A stretch of 64,000 nucleotides of DNA from Bacteroides sp. M10 (lineage in GTDB: Bacteria > Bacteroidota > Bacteroidia > Bacteroidales > Bacteroidaceae). The translations under genes and the position numbers were made by a program. Positions 42,687-51,620 of this stretch are shown in pieces. How positions within the stretch are numbered: the stretch's first letter is position 1; each line of letters starts with the position of its first letter. The DNA lies in the NCBI RefSeq assembly GCF_014334015.1, contig NZ_CP060488.1:1880501-1944500 (forward strand), written 5' to 3'. The notes beneath the pieces are model-generated. The model saw only the letters and a program-made list of their open reading frames with translations. It was not told where the DNA came from and did not search any database.

Positions 42687-43718
42687 ATGGCGCGTATTCT
42701 CATTATTCGTTTTTCAGCTCTTGGCGATGTAGCCATGACAATCCCGGTAATACATTCGCTGGCTGTGCAATACCCGCAGCATGAAATAACAGTGTTAAGT
42801 CGTGCTGTATGGCAGCCGCTCTTTCAGGGGTTGCCTGCTAATGTGGGTTTTGTCGGAGCTGATTTAACAGGCAAACACAAGGGGCTTTGGGGCTTGAATA
42901 GCCTTTATTCGGAATTGAAAGCGATGCATTTTGATTACATTGCTGATTTTCATCATGTACTTCGTTCTAGGTATTTATGTTTGCGATTCCGTCTTGCCAA
43001 TAAACCGGTGGCTTCCATTTGTAAAGGAAGGGCAGGCAAAAAGAAGCTGGTTCGCCGTCATGATAAGGTGATGGAGAATCAGAAGAGTTCTTTTCGTCGT
43101 TATGCCGATGTACTTGAGAAGCTGGGTTTACCGGTACTATTAAATTTCTCTTCTATTTATGGCGAAGGAAAAGGAAACTTTGCGGAAATAGAACCAGTCA
43201 CAGGACCTAAAGAAGATCAAAAGTGGATTGGTATAGCTCCTTTTGCCAAACATGCAGGTAAGATTTATCCGTTAGAACTGCAGGAACAAGTGATAGCACA
43301 TTTTGCTGCCAATCCCAAAGTAAAGGTTTTCCTCTTTGGAGGCGGTAAAAGCGAGCAGGACGTATTTGATGCATGGATTGCTAAATATCCTTCTGTTGTT
43401 TCAATGATTGGTAAACTGAATATGCGTACCGAACTGAATCTGATGAGCCATCTGGACGTGATGCTTTCAATGGATTCTGCCAATATGCATTTGGCATCTT
43501 TGGTCAATATTCCGGTTGTCTCTATTTGGGGAGCAACCCATCCCTACGCTGGTTTTATGGGCTGGAAACAATTGCCGGTCAATACCGTGCAACTCGATTT
43601 GTCATGCCGTCCCTGTTCTGTATATGGACAGAAACCTTGCTGGCGAGGTGATTATGCCTGTTTGAGGGATATAAAGCCGGAGCAGATTATTGCGAAAATA
43701 GAAGGGATTGTAGATTAA
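42687..43718 (+). CDS. GT9 (heptosyltransferase-like) glycosyltransferase
   Basis: A 343-residue GT-B enzyme of family 9, which transfers heptose or related sugars to the lipid A-core on the cytoplasmic face. Typical start ILIIRFSALGDVAMTIPVI, donor-site block GIAPFAKHAGKIYPLE and late block SMDSANMHLASLVNIPVVSIWGATHPYAGF. A Cys-rich end (CRPCSVYGQKPCWRGDYACL) is usual for Bacteroides GT9. It lies three bases after the DUF4254 gene, and a GT4 gene follows 57 bp on, forming a probable three-gene unit. Confidence 0.92.
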   Translation: MARILIIRFSALGDVAMTIPVIHSLAVQYPQHEITVLSRAVWQPLFQGLPANVGFVGADLTGKHKGLWGLNSLYSELKAMHFDYIADFHHVLRSRYLCLRFRLANKPVASICKGRAGKKKLVRRHDKVMENQKSSFRRYADVLEKLGLPVLLNFSSIYGEGKGNFAEIEPVTGPKEDQKWIGIAPFAKHAGKIYPLELQEQVIAHFAANPKVKVFLFGGGKSEQDVFDAWIAKYPSVVSMIGKLNMRTELNLMSHLDVMLSMDSANMHLASLVNIPVVSIWGATHPYAGFMGWKQLPVNTVQLDLSCRPCSVYGQKPCWRGDYACLRDIKPEQIIAKIEGIVD

Positions 43719-43775
43719 TCCTTGCTAAAGTTCAAATTAGCAGTTTATTGAGCTGAAAGAGCATAGAATCAAATA

Positions 43776-44852
43776 ATGATGAAAGAGATACAACGAAAGA
43801 AAAAGGTACTGATAGATCTTACGAATTATGGTAGTCTCACAGCCGGTTTCGGGCAGATTGCGGCCAACTATGCAACTGCCTTTTCGTCTATGCCGGTAGA
43901 TGATCTTCATTTTGTATATTTATTGCGGCAGAAATATATGCAGGAATTTGGCCCGAATGTGACCTCTGTTCCGGTACGTCGTATCAATAAGTTTCTTCCT
44001 TTTACCCTTCCCAAGGTAGACGTATGGCATGCAGTGAATCAACAGCGCAAGTTGTTGCGTATTGCCGGCGGTACAAAGTTTATCTTTACTATACACGACT
44101 TTAATTTCTTAACAGAGAAAAAGCCCTGGAAGGCGAAAATGTATCTTCGCCGGATGCAGAATAAGGTCAATAAGGCAGCGGTCGTGACTACGATCTCTCA
44201 TTATGTGGCAGACGTCATTCGGCAGCATGTAGATTTGAAAGGGAAGGAAATCCGGGTCATCTATAATGGAGTGGAGAGAATCGATACATTGGAAGGAACA
44301 AAGCCGTCGTTTGTTACAGGGCGTCCTTTCTTTTTTACAATTGGACAAATCCGTAGAAAAAAGAACTTCCATCTCTTGGTTGACGTAATGCGTCATTTCC
44401 CGGAATATGATCTATATATTTGTGGAGATGCTCATTTTGCTTATGCTGAAGAAGTGCGCAATCTGATTCGTGAGAATCAGCTCACTAATGTCTTTTTGAC
44501 GGATGTTATCTCTCAAAGCGAGAAGATCTGGTTATATCGGAACTGTGAGGCATTCCTGTTTCCTAGTGAGGGAGAAGGTTTTGGATTGCCGGTGGTGGAA
44601 GCTATGCAATTTGGGAAGGCTGTATTTGCCGCTAATCGCACTAGTTTACCGGAAGTTTGTAATGGACACGCTATCATGTGGGAGCATTTGGATACAGAAT
44701 CTATGGTGCAAAGTATCCGGGAGCATCTACCTGATTTTTATAAAGACAAGGAGCGCTTGGAAAAAATCAAGGAACATGCCGCTTCATTCAGTTACGAGAA
44801 GCATATACAAGCCTACCTTGATTTGTATCGGGAGTTAGCTCAATTGCCTTAG
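43776..44852 (+). CDS. GT4 glycosyltransferase
   Basis: A 358-residue GT-B enzyme with the glycosyltransferase group 1 domain (about 185-345). Donor-site block TIGQIRRKKNFHLLVD and the EGEGFGLPVVEAM (E-x7-E) motif are clear; the N-terminal acceptor domain contains FTIHDFNFLTEKKPW and ISHYVADVI. Sugar and linkage are not predictable. Third gene of the plus-strand unit that begins with DUF4254. Its last 18 bp overlap the end of the convergent GT9 gene. Confidence 0.92.
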   Translation: MMKEIQRKKKVLIDLTNYGSLTAGFGQIAANYATAFSSMPVDDLHFVYLLRQKYMQEFGPNVTSVPVRRINKFLPFTLPKVDVWHAVNQQRKLLRIAGGTKFIFTIHDFNFLTEKKPWKAKMYLRRMQNKVNKAAVVTTISHYVADVIRQHVDLKGKEIRVIYNGVERIDTLEGTKPSFVTGRPFFFTIGQIRRKKNFHLLVDVMRHFPEYDLYICGDAHFAYAEEVRNLIRENQLTNVFLTDVISQSEKIWLYRNCEAFLFPSEGEGFGLPVVEAMQFGKAVFAANRTSLPEVCNGHAIMWEHLDTESMVQSIREHLPDFYKDKERLEKIKEHAASFSYEKHIQAYLDLYRELAQLP

Positions 44853-45893
44853 TATTGAAGTCAATTGTCCGTATACCTTTTCGGGAGTAATTAATGCAAA
44901 ACGCTCTTCATAGGTTAATGTCGCTTGTTGTTCCGGCGAAAGAATGTCGTCAGGACTGATTCCTTCGGCAAGTACGGAATTGGCGGGTAACCACATTGAT
45001 TTTGATGCACTTGGTGAATAAATGGCAAATGAAGGAACTCCAAGAGCTTGGGCGATGTGTCTGGCTCCTCCTTCGTTCCCGAAGTAAAACGAACAGTTGG
45101 CACAAAGTGCTGCCAGCTGTCGCAATGAAGAAGCTTGTATATCGATCTTGATACGTTCCGGACATCCTAATTCCTTGTAGATATTTCTGGCGTCTTCTTC
45201 TTCGTACCCCGGTGCGTAGTTGAAGATCATTTGTATGTCCTTGTGCTCCTCCAAAATTCTTTTCAGTGTGGCTATCATGAACTCCGTATTCCATTTCTTA
45301 TGGATGAGTTTGGTTGTGACTCCTATTAGTAACACAGGGTGTGCAAAATTAATCCCTTCCTTTTCCATATAATATCGGAAATCTTCTTTTTCCCGGTCAG
45401 TCAGATATAACTTGAATTCTTTTGTGTATTGAATAGGTCTGATCTTTTCTAATGGTGCTGCAAGCAACAGGTTACGTTGTACCATATCAGTTGTCAGATT
45501 CTTGCTGTAAGTATCTGTCCGGTAGTTCAGTAGGAAACGTGTATATCCTTTGATGCGCCCTATCCGGAAAGGAGTTCTTAATGAAAAAAGAGAGAAAAAA
45601 AGAGTCCGTATGGTAGAGCGCATGTCGATGATTACGTCGTATTTGTTTTGGTGCATTACCTGCCATACTTTTTTTATATATGCAGTGAACGGCTTATTCT
45701 CATTCTTGTCAAATGTAATGACTCTGTCTATGTCCGGATGCCCCTCATAGAGTGGAGCAATATTTTTATTAAGCACGAAGTGTATCTCTGCGTCGGGAAA
45801 ACTTTTTTTCAGCGTACTGCACAATGCAACAGCCAGAATTGAGTCCCCTATTTGTCTAAATCGAATAATCAGAATTCTTTTGATTGGTTTCAT
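44835..45893 (-). CDS. GT9 (heptosyltransferase-like) glycosyltransferase
   Basis: A 352-residue GT9 enzyme, paralogous in fold to the one at 42.7 kb. Start ILIIRFRQIGDSILAVALCSTL, donor block LLIGVTTKLIHKKWNTEF and late block FYFGNEGGARHIAQALGVPSFAIYSPSASKSMW. Probably a core-oligosaccharide transferase. Monocistronic on the minus strand, convergent with and overlapping the GT4 gene by 18 bp. A TATGTTTG box is at 45923-45930. Confidence 0.92.
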   Translation of the reverse strand: MKPIKRILIIRFRQIGDSILAVALCSTLKKSFPDAEIHFVLNKNIAPLYEGHPDIDRVITFDKNENKPFTAYIKKVWQVMHQNKYDVIIDMRSTIRTLFFSLFSLRTPFRIGRIKGYTRFLLNYRTDTYSKNLTTDMVQRNLLLAAPLEKIRPIQYTKEFKLYLTDREKEDFRYYMEKEGINFAHPVLLIGVTTKLIHKKWNTEFMIATLKRILEEHKDIQMIFNYAPGYEEEDARNIYKELGCPERIKIDIQASSLRQLAALCANCSFYFGNEGGARHIAQALGVPSFAIYSPSASKSMWLPANSVLAEGISPDDILSPEQQATLTYEERFALITPEKVYGQLTSILRQLS

Positions 45894-45922
45894 GCTTAAA
45901 CTTCTTTATGCTTTTTACCGTG

Positions 45923-45930
45923 CAAACATA
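45923..45930 (-). promoter_or_regulatory. -7 box of the minus-strand GT9 gene
   Basis: TATGTTTG on the minus strand, 29 bp before the ATG at 45893. Confidence 0.4.
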
Positions 45931-46079
45931 ACTAAAAAAAAGCATTTATGTCTAAATATAAATGAAAAGAAAAAAGAAAAAACGATTAAAGTCACTGTGA
46001 CGGTGCTTATATGTGAAGAGAGTTAGCCAATCTTTGTGAGAAAAGAGAAAAATATAGTCGGAATATGACCTAATTTCTT

Positions 46080-46087
46080 TATCTTTG
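46080..46087 (+). promoter_or_regulatory. -7 box of the WaaP-like kinase gene
   Basis: TATCTTTG, predicted start about 33 nt before the ATG at 46126. Confidence 0.45.
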
Positions 46088-46125
46088 CTCAATCTTTGTA
46101 ATTAGTGATTATATAGGAGAGTGTA

Positions 46126-47037
46126 ATGAGAGTGATTGTAAATCCCAAGTACGCACATTTGCAGAAGGAGATAGAAGAAGTTCCGAGGTCCTTCCAGAAC
46201 GAAGGAGATGTGGTGTACGATGGTCGTAATGTTCTAAAACGGATTAGTTTGGGCAGCATTGATGTTGTGGTGAAGAGCTTTAAAAAGCCTCACATCATCA
46301 ATCGTGTTGTATATTCGTTTTTCCGCCAGTCGAAGGCAGAACGTTCCTATATTTATTCTATGGAGATTCAACAGCATGGCTTTGACACTCCGGAGCCAGT
46401 GGCTATGATCGAACAATTTCAAGATGGTCTTCTCTCACATAGCTATTACATTTGTTGTTATGATGGCGGCGAAACTGTCCGTTCCCTGATGGATGGAAAA
46501 GTGGAGGGGAATGAAGACAAACTTTCAGCTTTTGCGCGCTACACTGCTGCTTTGCATCAGGCAGGTATCCTTCATTTGGACTATTCTCCCGGTAATATAC
46601 TGATTCATCAGAATGAAACGAATGAATACAGTTTCTCTCTGGTCGACGTGAATCGTATGCAGTTGCTATCGGATATTGATTGTGATACGGTATGCCGTAA
46701 TATGTGCCGTTTGTGTATTTCGCGTGAGGTACTGACTTACATCATGACAGAATATGCTTCTTTGCGTGGATGGGACGTCGAATCTACGGTCAGTCTGGCC
46801 CTTCGTTACAGCGATCAGTTCTTTACTCATTACATTTATCGTCGTGCGGCACGGAAAGAAAAAGAAAAGCATATTGTGTCCCTGATTTTATTCTTCCGTT
46901 TATACCGTTCCGTGCGTAAGTTCTTTTCTTGGGAACCGCATATCTCACGTTTCTTATTGAAAAAGGAAAAGCATATCTATGATACGTACCTGTGCAAGTA
47001 TGATTATTGTGAATTGCTTTCTGCTGATTATCAATGA
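46126..47037 (+). CDS. LPS core/Kdo kinase-like protein (WaaP/InaA family)
   Basis: A 303-residue protein-kinase-fold enzyme of the lipopolysaccharide kinase group. Predicted ATP-binding Lys50 (VVVKSF), helix-C Glu near 80, catalytic loop HLDYSPGNIL (Asp152, Asn157) and metal-binding LVDVNRM (Asp174, replacing DFG). The positively charged C-terminal region (RRAARKEKEKH) suits the membrane surface. In Bacteroides the Kdo of LOS is phosphorylated, and this kinase is a candidate for that or another core phosphate. It ends four bases from the convergent FkbM methyltransferase gene. Confidence 0.82.
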   Translation: MRVIVNPKYAHLQKEIEEVPRSFQNEGDVVYDGRNVLKRISLGSIDVVVKSFKKPHIINRVVYSFFRQSKAERSYIYSMEIQQHGFDTPEPVAMIEQFQDGLLSHSYYICCYDGGETVRSLMDGKVEGNEDKLSAFARYTAALHQAGILHLDYSPGNILIHQNETNEYSFSLVDVNRMQLLSDIDCDTVCRNMCRLCISREVLTYIMTEYASLRGWDVESTVSLALRYSDQFFTHYIYRRAARKEKEKHIVSLILFFRLYRSVRKFFSWEPHISRFLLKKEKHIYDTYLCKYDYCELLSADYQ

Positions 47038-47041
47038 TCGA

Positions 47042-47854
47042 TTACTTCTTACTTCCGCGCATCACTACACTGCGGATTCTATGCCTGAAAAAACCTTTTT
47101 GATTAATATATGTACAGTTATGCTTGTTCAAAAATGCAGAGATAACTTCTTCGTCATCACGCAGGTGATATGTGCAAATGGCAAAATCTAGTTTCTGGCA
47201 ATTCTGAAATAAGTTCTTGCATCCCGCCAATGCATGCCGTTCGGCTCCTTCTATATCCATTTTAAGAAACAGATGTTCATCCGTCTGATTATTGAAGAAA
47301 TCGTCTAATGTTTGCTCTCTCGAAGAATTATGGTCACTTACATACTTTTGGACAATCGTCACTTTATCCTGCCATGGTTCGAAGGTAGCTCTGATAGCTT
47401 CTAACCATTGCTCGTCCTGTTCAAATAAATAGATATGTTTGGCTTCCTCCACAATTTCCAGTGAAGAATATCCTTCGGCACAACCGACATCTACAAAAAC
47501 CTTTCCCGTGACATCTTTTACGCTATCGAAATAGTGATGCGGTGATCGCTTGTCCTGCTCCATACTCAAGGCTTTGTAGTACTTCTGAATCTTCTTGGGT
47601 GGAGTACTCTTCCTGAAATAGAGCCGTTTCTTCTCTTGTTGTACATAGTATAAGCCTTTTTTCTCATCCTTTTGTACATTGACAGGCATGTCTGTATATT
47701 CATCTTTGAATTCATACAAATGCCTTGAATATCCGTGCTCTTTAATATATTCATAATATTTCAGATAGGGTGAATCAGGTTTATACCCTTTCATAAAATA
47801 ATATGGAAGAGTGCCATATATAAATTTCTTTATTGTATGTTTAAGTGCGTTCAT
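47042..47854 (-). CDS. FkbM-family methyltransferase
   Basis: A 270-residue SAM-dependent methyltransferase. The SAM site is VFVDVGCAEGYSSLEIV (about 120-136), and FkbM blocks are LDDFFNNQ and LFLKMDIEGAERHALAG (about 192-212). The first 110 residues form an extension that may bind the acceptor. It probably O-methylates a sugar in the glycan made by this cluster. Last gene of a six-gene minus-strand operon, its ATG overlapping the previous stop by four bases. Confidence 0.88.
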   Translation of the reverse strand: MNALKHTIKKFIYGTLPYYFMKGYKPDSPYLKYYEYIKEHGYSRHLYEFKDEYTDMPVNVQKDEKKGLYYVQQEKKRLYFRKSTPPKKIQKYYKALSMEQDKRSPHHYFDSVKDVTGKVFVDVGCAEGYSSLEIVEEAKHIYLFEQDEQWLEAIRATFEPWQDKVTIVQKYVSDHNSSREQTLDDFFNNQTDEHLFLKMDIEGAERHALAGCKNLFQNCQKLDFAICTYHLRDDEEVISAFLNKHNCTYINQKGFFRHRIRSVVMRGSKK

Positions 47855-48984
47855 TTCATTAGTTGCTTGTAGATGTTTAAGATCTCCTCCGCTTGCTTTT
47901 CTTCTGCGAATCTTTTAGCAAAAATTTGCCCCTTTTCAATCATATTCTTTTTTCTCTCAGGATCTGCGTATATCTGTTTGAAGGCATCGGCCATTCCTTT
48001 GATATCGTCAGGATCTACATAGATAGAGTCGGGACCTCCGGCTTCTTCCAGGCAAGATCCTGTAGCGGCCACTACCGGAATGCCGGAGTATAGAGCTTCT
48101 ATAATGGGAATACCAAAACCTTCGAAACGGGAAGGGTATACAAAAATTTCTGCTAACTGATAAAAAGCCGGTAGATCATCAAAAGGAACATTGCTGATGA
48201 TATGTACCCTTTCTTCCAGCTTATTCTCCTTAATGAAACGTTCAATCTTATCAGTATATTCCGTATGACGTCCTACAATGACGAGATGAATCTGTTCAGG
48301 AAGCATCATTAGTGCCTGCACCGCTGAAAGGGCGTTTTTGCGTTCTTCAATACTTCCTACGTTAAGGATATAGTGATCCGGTAGCTGATATTTAGCCCGG
48401 ACTTCTCTTTTCTTCTCTTCTGCTACAGGATGCATGAATGAAGGATCACATCCCTGATAAACAACTTCTATCTTGTCGGCGGGAATCCTGAAATACTCAA
48501 TAATATCACGCTTGGTACATTCGCTGATAGCAATGATTTTATCGGCATTTTCACAGGCTTTGCGGAATTTGTATGTGTATATTTTCCTGTCGATCGAATG
48601 GTAATACTGCGGATAGCGCAGAAAGATCAGATCGTGAATCGTTACAATACTTTTTACCCCGCTTTGATGTATATTCAGGGGCAACTCATTACTAAGTCCG
48701 TGGAATATATCGATTTTTTCTTTTTCCAGTTGTTGAGTAACGCCCCATATTCGCCACAATGAACTTAACTTTTTCCAGGAAGAAGTAGTGGGATAAGAAA
48801 GCTGTAGTTGCTGATACTGCTTCGTTAATTTGTCCAGCCTCTTGTTTTCCCGTTTCTTAGGGGCATACAGCACATATTTATTCTCCGGAAAGAATTGGCA
48901 TAGAATATCCACTATATAGCGGCTATAATTACCCAAACCGGTGAAATTCTGTACTGCACGTTTTCCGTCAAAACCTATTCTCAT
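47851..48984 (-). CDS. GT4 glycosyltransferase
   Basis: A 377-residue GT-B enzyme of family 4. The N-terminal block is GFDGKRAVQNFTGLGNYSRYI, as in mannosyltransferase-type members. The donor domain (about 190-375) has LNVGSIEERKNALSAVQAL and VYPSRFEGFGIPIIEAL (E-x7-E). Located between licD (29 bp upstream) and the FkbM gene (4-bp overlap), so it is coexpressed with the phospho-alcohol decoration genes. Confidence 0.92.
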   Translation of the reverse strand: MRIGFDGKRAVQNFTGLGNYSRYIVDILCQFFPENKYVLYAPKKRENKRLDKLTKQYQQLQLSYPTTSSWKKLSSLWRIWGVTQQLEKEKIDIFHGLSNELPLNIHQSGVKSIVTIHDLIFLRYPQYYHSIDRKIYTYKFRKACENADKIIAISECTKRDIIEYFRIPADKIEVVYQGCDPSFMHPVAEEKKREVRAKYQLPDHYILNVGSIEERKNALSAVQALMMLPEQIHLVIVGRHTEYTDKIERFIKENKLEERVHIISNVPFDDLPAFYQLAEIFVYPSRFEGFGIPIIEALYSGIPVVAATGSCLEEAGGPDSIYVDPDDIKGMADAFKQIYADPERKKNMIEKGQIFAKRFAEEKQAEEILNIYKQLMK

Positions 48985-49013
48985 TTCTACTTCTTACCTT
49001 TATGTGATTATAA

Positions 49014-49826
49014 TTAGACTTCAAAATTCCGATAAGGTTTATTCAAGTCTAAATAATGGAAATTATGTTGTCTTTGTCCACTTTGTTTAGGTATGGTCAT
49101 GTAATCTCCATATTTCTGTGACAGATAAGCGTCGTATTTCTGTACTCCCCATACTTCTTCATCTTCAAACCGAATGGGAGTAGGAGTGCCCAGGATATCC
49201 TTCGACATAATTCCTTTCATGCCGTCATCATAATCGCAGACTAATGCGCATTGGTCGAAATCGTATTTCTTCATCACCTTCCTGATGCTTTCCTGCGCTC
49301 CGGTAAGGGTAAAAAACTTTCTGCATAATAGCGGTATCCATGAACTGGGACCTTTTCCATGTTTGTATGGATCGCGATGAATAAGATAAAGTACTCGTTT
49401 GTAGAACTCATACTTCGCAAAATGCATTCTTTGCGCCATACGGCTTTCCGGAACTCCATCTAGTGGAAATATATCAATATATACACCTCCCAGGTATTTG
49501 AGATGCATACGCTCGATTAAAGTTGTGTTGGCATCCTGCACCTTTGCGAATGGAAGAGGATATTCCTTATCATTCTCAGCGCATACCGCTTCGTAAGGTT
49601 CCGGTAACCATTCTTTGGCATTAGCCATTAGTAAGTCATAATCAGCTCTTGGCATTCCGATATCCAAGTCATCATCCCAGGGGATGAATCCTTTGTGGCG
49701 CACAGCTCCCAACATGGTGCCTGCCATGATGTAATATCGCAGATTATGTTCTTTGCAAACTTTGTCAACAGCTAATAAGTTCTTTAATATGCGAAGCTGT
49801 AGAGGGCGGATGTCGTAATTAGCCAT
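49014..49826 (-). CDS. LicD-family phosphotransferase
   Basis: A 270-residue LicD protein of the nucleotidyltransferase fold. The core motif is GTMLGAVRHKGFIPWDDDLDIGMPRADYD (about 36-64), with the DDDLDIG acidic cluster as the metal site. LicD enzymes transfer phosphocholine, phosphoethanolamine or similar groups from CDP carriers to glycans. The LicC-like cytidylyltransferase is encoded 15 bp upstream, and a PLP enzyme before that, making a coherent module. Acceptor is probably a core or outer sugar of the surface glycan. Confidence 0.92.
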   Translation of the reverse strand: MANYDIRPLQLRILKNLLAVDKVCKEHNLRYYIMAGTMLGAVRHKGFIPWDDDLDIGMPRADYDLLMANAKEWLPEPYEAVCAENDKEYPLPFAKVQDANTTLIERMHLKYLGGVYIDIFPLDGVPESRMAQRMHFAKYEFYKRVLYLIHRDPYKHGKGPSSWIPLLCRKFFTLTGAQESIRKVMKKYDFDQCALVCDYDDGMKGIMSKDILGTPTPIRFEDEEVWGVQKYDAYLSQKYGDYMTIPKQSGQRQHNFHYLDLNKPYRNFEV

Positions 49827-49841
49827 TCTATCTGATTTTAA

Positions 49842-50573
49842 TTAATAAAGACTGGCTGGAATCAGCTTCTGTGCCTGTTGAAAGTCTTCTACTGTGTCCA
49901 GCTCGGCCGAGAAGAACTCGGTGGTGTCCATAACGTAAAAACTATATCCTTGCGGAATCAGTCTCTCAAAAGCCCGTTCGTAGAATATATTATCCAGTCC
50001 TTCGGTAGTAATCATAATTTCCAGTTCCCGGAATAGCGCTTTGGTATATTCAACTGACATCTTTTCAATGCCGATAGATTCTCCGATAGCATCGGATATC
50101 GAACAAACTTTGCTGATTTCAACAACCTTTTGTGCGTCGTCCACGATGACTTTTATTTCTTCTGCTCCGAGCTCATGGCGATTCAATGCCAATATGTCGT
50201 CCTTATCCGAATGAAGCAGCTTCTCTACAATCTGCGGATCGAATACAATGTCGCTGTCTAATAACAAAATTTCTTCCCCATCCGTATATGGACGGGTGAG
50301 CCATAATGAATAGATATTGTTGGTTGATTCATACCTGTCATTATAGATGAAAGTAATATCTTGGGTTGGATAATGTGCCTGTAGAAAATCTACGATTTGC
50401 TGCTGGCGATACCCGGTGACAATGATGAATTCATCAAATCCGTTTTGTATCAGGGCATCAAAAGCCCTTTCCAAAAGGCATCGTTCTCCTATCCTGAGAA
50501 GACATTTGGGCGTCGTATCGGTCAGCGGGCGTAAGCGTGAAGCTATTCCTGCGGCTAATATTACTGCTTTCAT
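49842..50573 (-). CDS. LicC-like nucleotidyltransferase (phospho-alcohol cytidylyltransferase)
   Basis: A 243-residue single-domain nucleotidyltransferase. Signature VILAAGIASRLRPLT...PKCLL (about 4-26) and metal-binding LLDSDIVF (about 97-104). The short length without a left-handed helix domain, and the neighbours, point to the LicC/PntC-type phosphocholine (or phosphoethanolamine, phosphonate) cytidylyltransferases rather than a sugar pyrophosphorylase. Its ATG overlaps the stop of the PLP-enzyme gene by four bases. Confidence 0.85.
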   Translation of the reverse strand: MKAVILAAGIASRLRPLTDTTPKCLLRIGERCLLERAFDALIQNGFDEFIIVTGYRQQQIVDFLQAHYPTQDITFIYNDRYESTNNIYSLWLTRPYTDGEEILLLDSDIVFDPQIVEKLLHSDKDDILALNRHELGAEEIKVIVDDAQKVVEISKVCSISDAIGESIGIEKMSVEYTKALFRELEIMITTEGLDNIFYERAFERLIPQGYSFYVMDTTEFFSAELDTVEDFQQAQKLIPASLY

Positions 50574-51619
50574 TTGGATGCTATTTCTTTGATTGTATCT
50601 ATAACGATCCGGTTCTGCTCTGGGCGTCCCAATGTGATACGCAAATGAGTATTGATATCCGGTTCATTCATAAATTTCACTTTATAACTCTGTTCAGCAA
50701 AAGCTTTTTGTAAAGCCTCTTTCAGTTCTATCGGGTATTTGATTAAAATAAAGTTGGCAACCGATTCATATACTTTGAATCCGGGTAATACACCGATTTC
50801 CTTTTCGTAACGCTCACGGTCTTCATTCATTAGTTTGGCGATGTTTCGGTAGTGTGCGTCCGATTTGAGAGCCGCAATAGCGATATCTTCGGATATCCGG
50901 TTGTATCCCAGATATTTATTGCTGTATCTGCTGAATTTTTCCAGTTCCTTACTCATAAATCCGAATCCCATACGTAAACCGGGTAATCCATAAAACTTGG
51001 ATAAAGTACGGGAAATAATCAAATTCGGATATTTATTGACCAGCTTTTTGATGTAACTGGTATCAGTTGAAACAAAAGAAGCGTATGCTTCGTCTATCAG
51101 TACCACTGTTTGGCTGGGCACTTCTGCAAGCAGTTCATCCAATTCTTTCGGAGTTAAACCATTGCCGGTAGGATTATTGGGAGAAGCTAGTAAAAGAATC
51201 TTCGGATTCTCTTTCTGAATCATATCTTTTAGCGTCTCAAAGTCATATTTAAAAGTATTTCCGTCTTCGTAGAGAGGATATTGCAAAGTATGGCCATTCA
51301 CCTCATCTGCAATTGATTTATAATACCACCATGAGAACTTGGGAATCAACATCGTTTTATTTCCATCTTCTTGAGTCAGGAAGTAGTGTACAGCTTGTTT
51401 CAGAATATCTTCTCCGCCGTATCCTAATAAGACTTGTGTTTCATCTATATCGTAAAGTTCGGATAAGAAAACAGATAATATACTTTTCTTTCCTTCATCA
51501 TAAATGCGGGTATAAAAACAAAGTTTATTTATATCGAAGTTTTTTAAAGCTTCTACTACTTCTTTTGATGGACTGTAGTTAAATTCGTTTCGATCTAAAA
51601 AGTTCAAATTCTTTTCCAT
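50570..51619 (-). CDS. HisC/CobD-like PLP-dependent enzyme
   Basis: A 349-residue fold type I PLP enzyme of the histidinol-phosphate aminotransferase/threonine-phosphate decarboxylase group. PLP-site residues: SPNNPTG (Asn149), LIDEAY (Asp176, Tyr179), TLSKFYGLPGLRMGF (Schiff-base Lys208, Arg216) and C-terminal HLRITLGR. No histidine genes surround it. With a LicC-like and a LicD gene downstream, it more likely makes the amino-alcohol phosphate used by them, for example by decarboxylating phosphoserine, than histidine. That function is inference. It starts one base after the GT2 stop. Confidence 0.85.
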   Translation of the reverse strand: MEKNLNFLDRNEFNYSPSKEVVEALKNFDINKLCFYTRIYDEGKKSILSVFLSELYDIDETQVLLGYGGEDILKQAVHYFLTQEDGNKTMLIPKFSWWYYKSIADEVNGHTLQYPLYEDGNTFKYDFETLKDMIQKENPKILLLASPNNPTGNGLTPKELDELLAEVPSQTVVLIDEAYASFVSTDTSYIKKLVNKYPNLIISRTLSKFYGLPGLRMGFGFMSKELEKFSRYSNKYLGYNRISEDIAIAALKSDAHYRNIAKLMNEDRERYEKEIGVLPGFKVYESVANFILIKYPIELKEALQKAFAEQSYKVKFMNEPDINTHLRITLGRPEQNRIVIDTIKEIASK

Positions 51620-51620
51620 A

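Noticed and set aside
44835-44852. 18-bp convergent overlap of GT4 and GT9 genes
   Set aside because: Both proteins end normally for their families. Such small 3' overlaps are common and carry no special signal.
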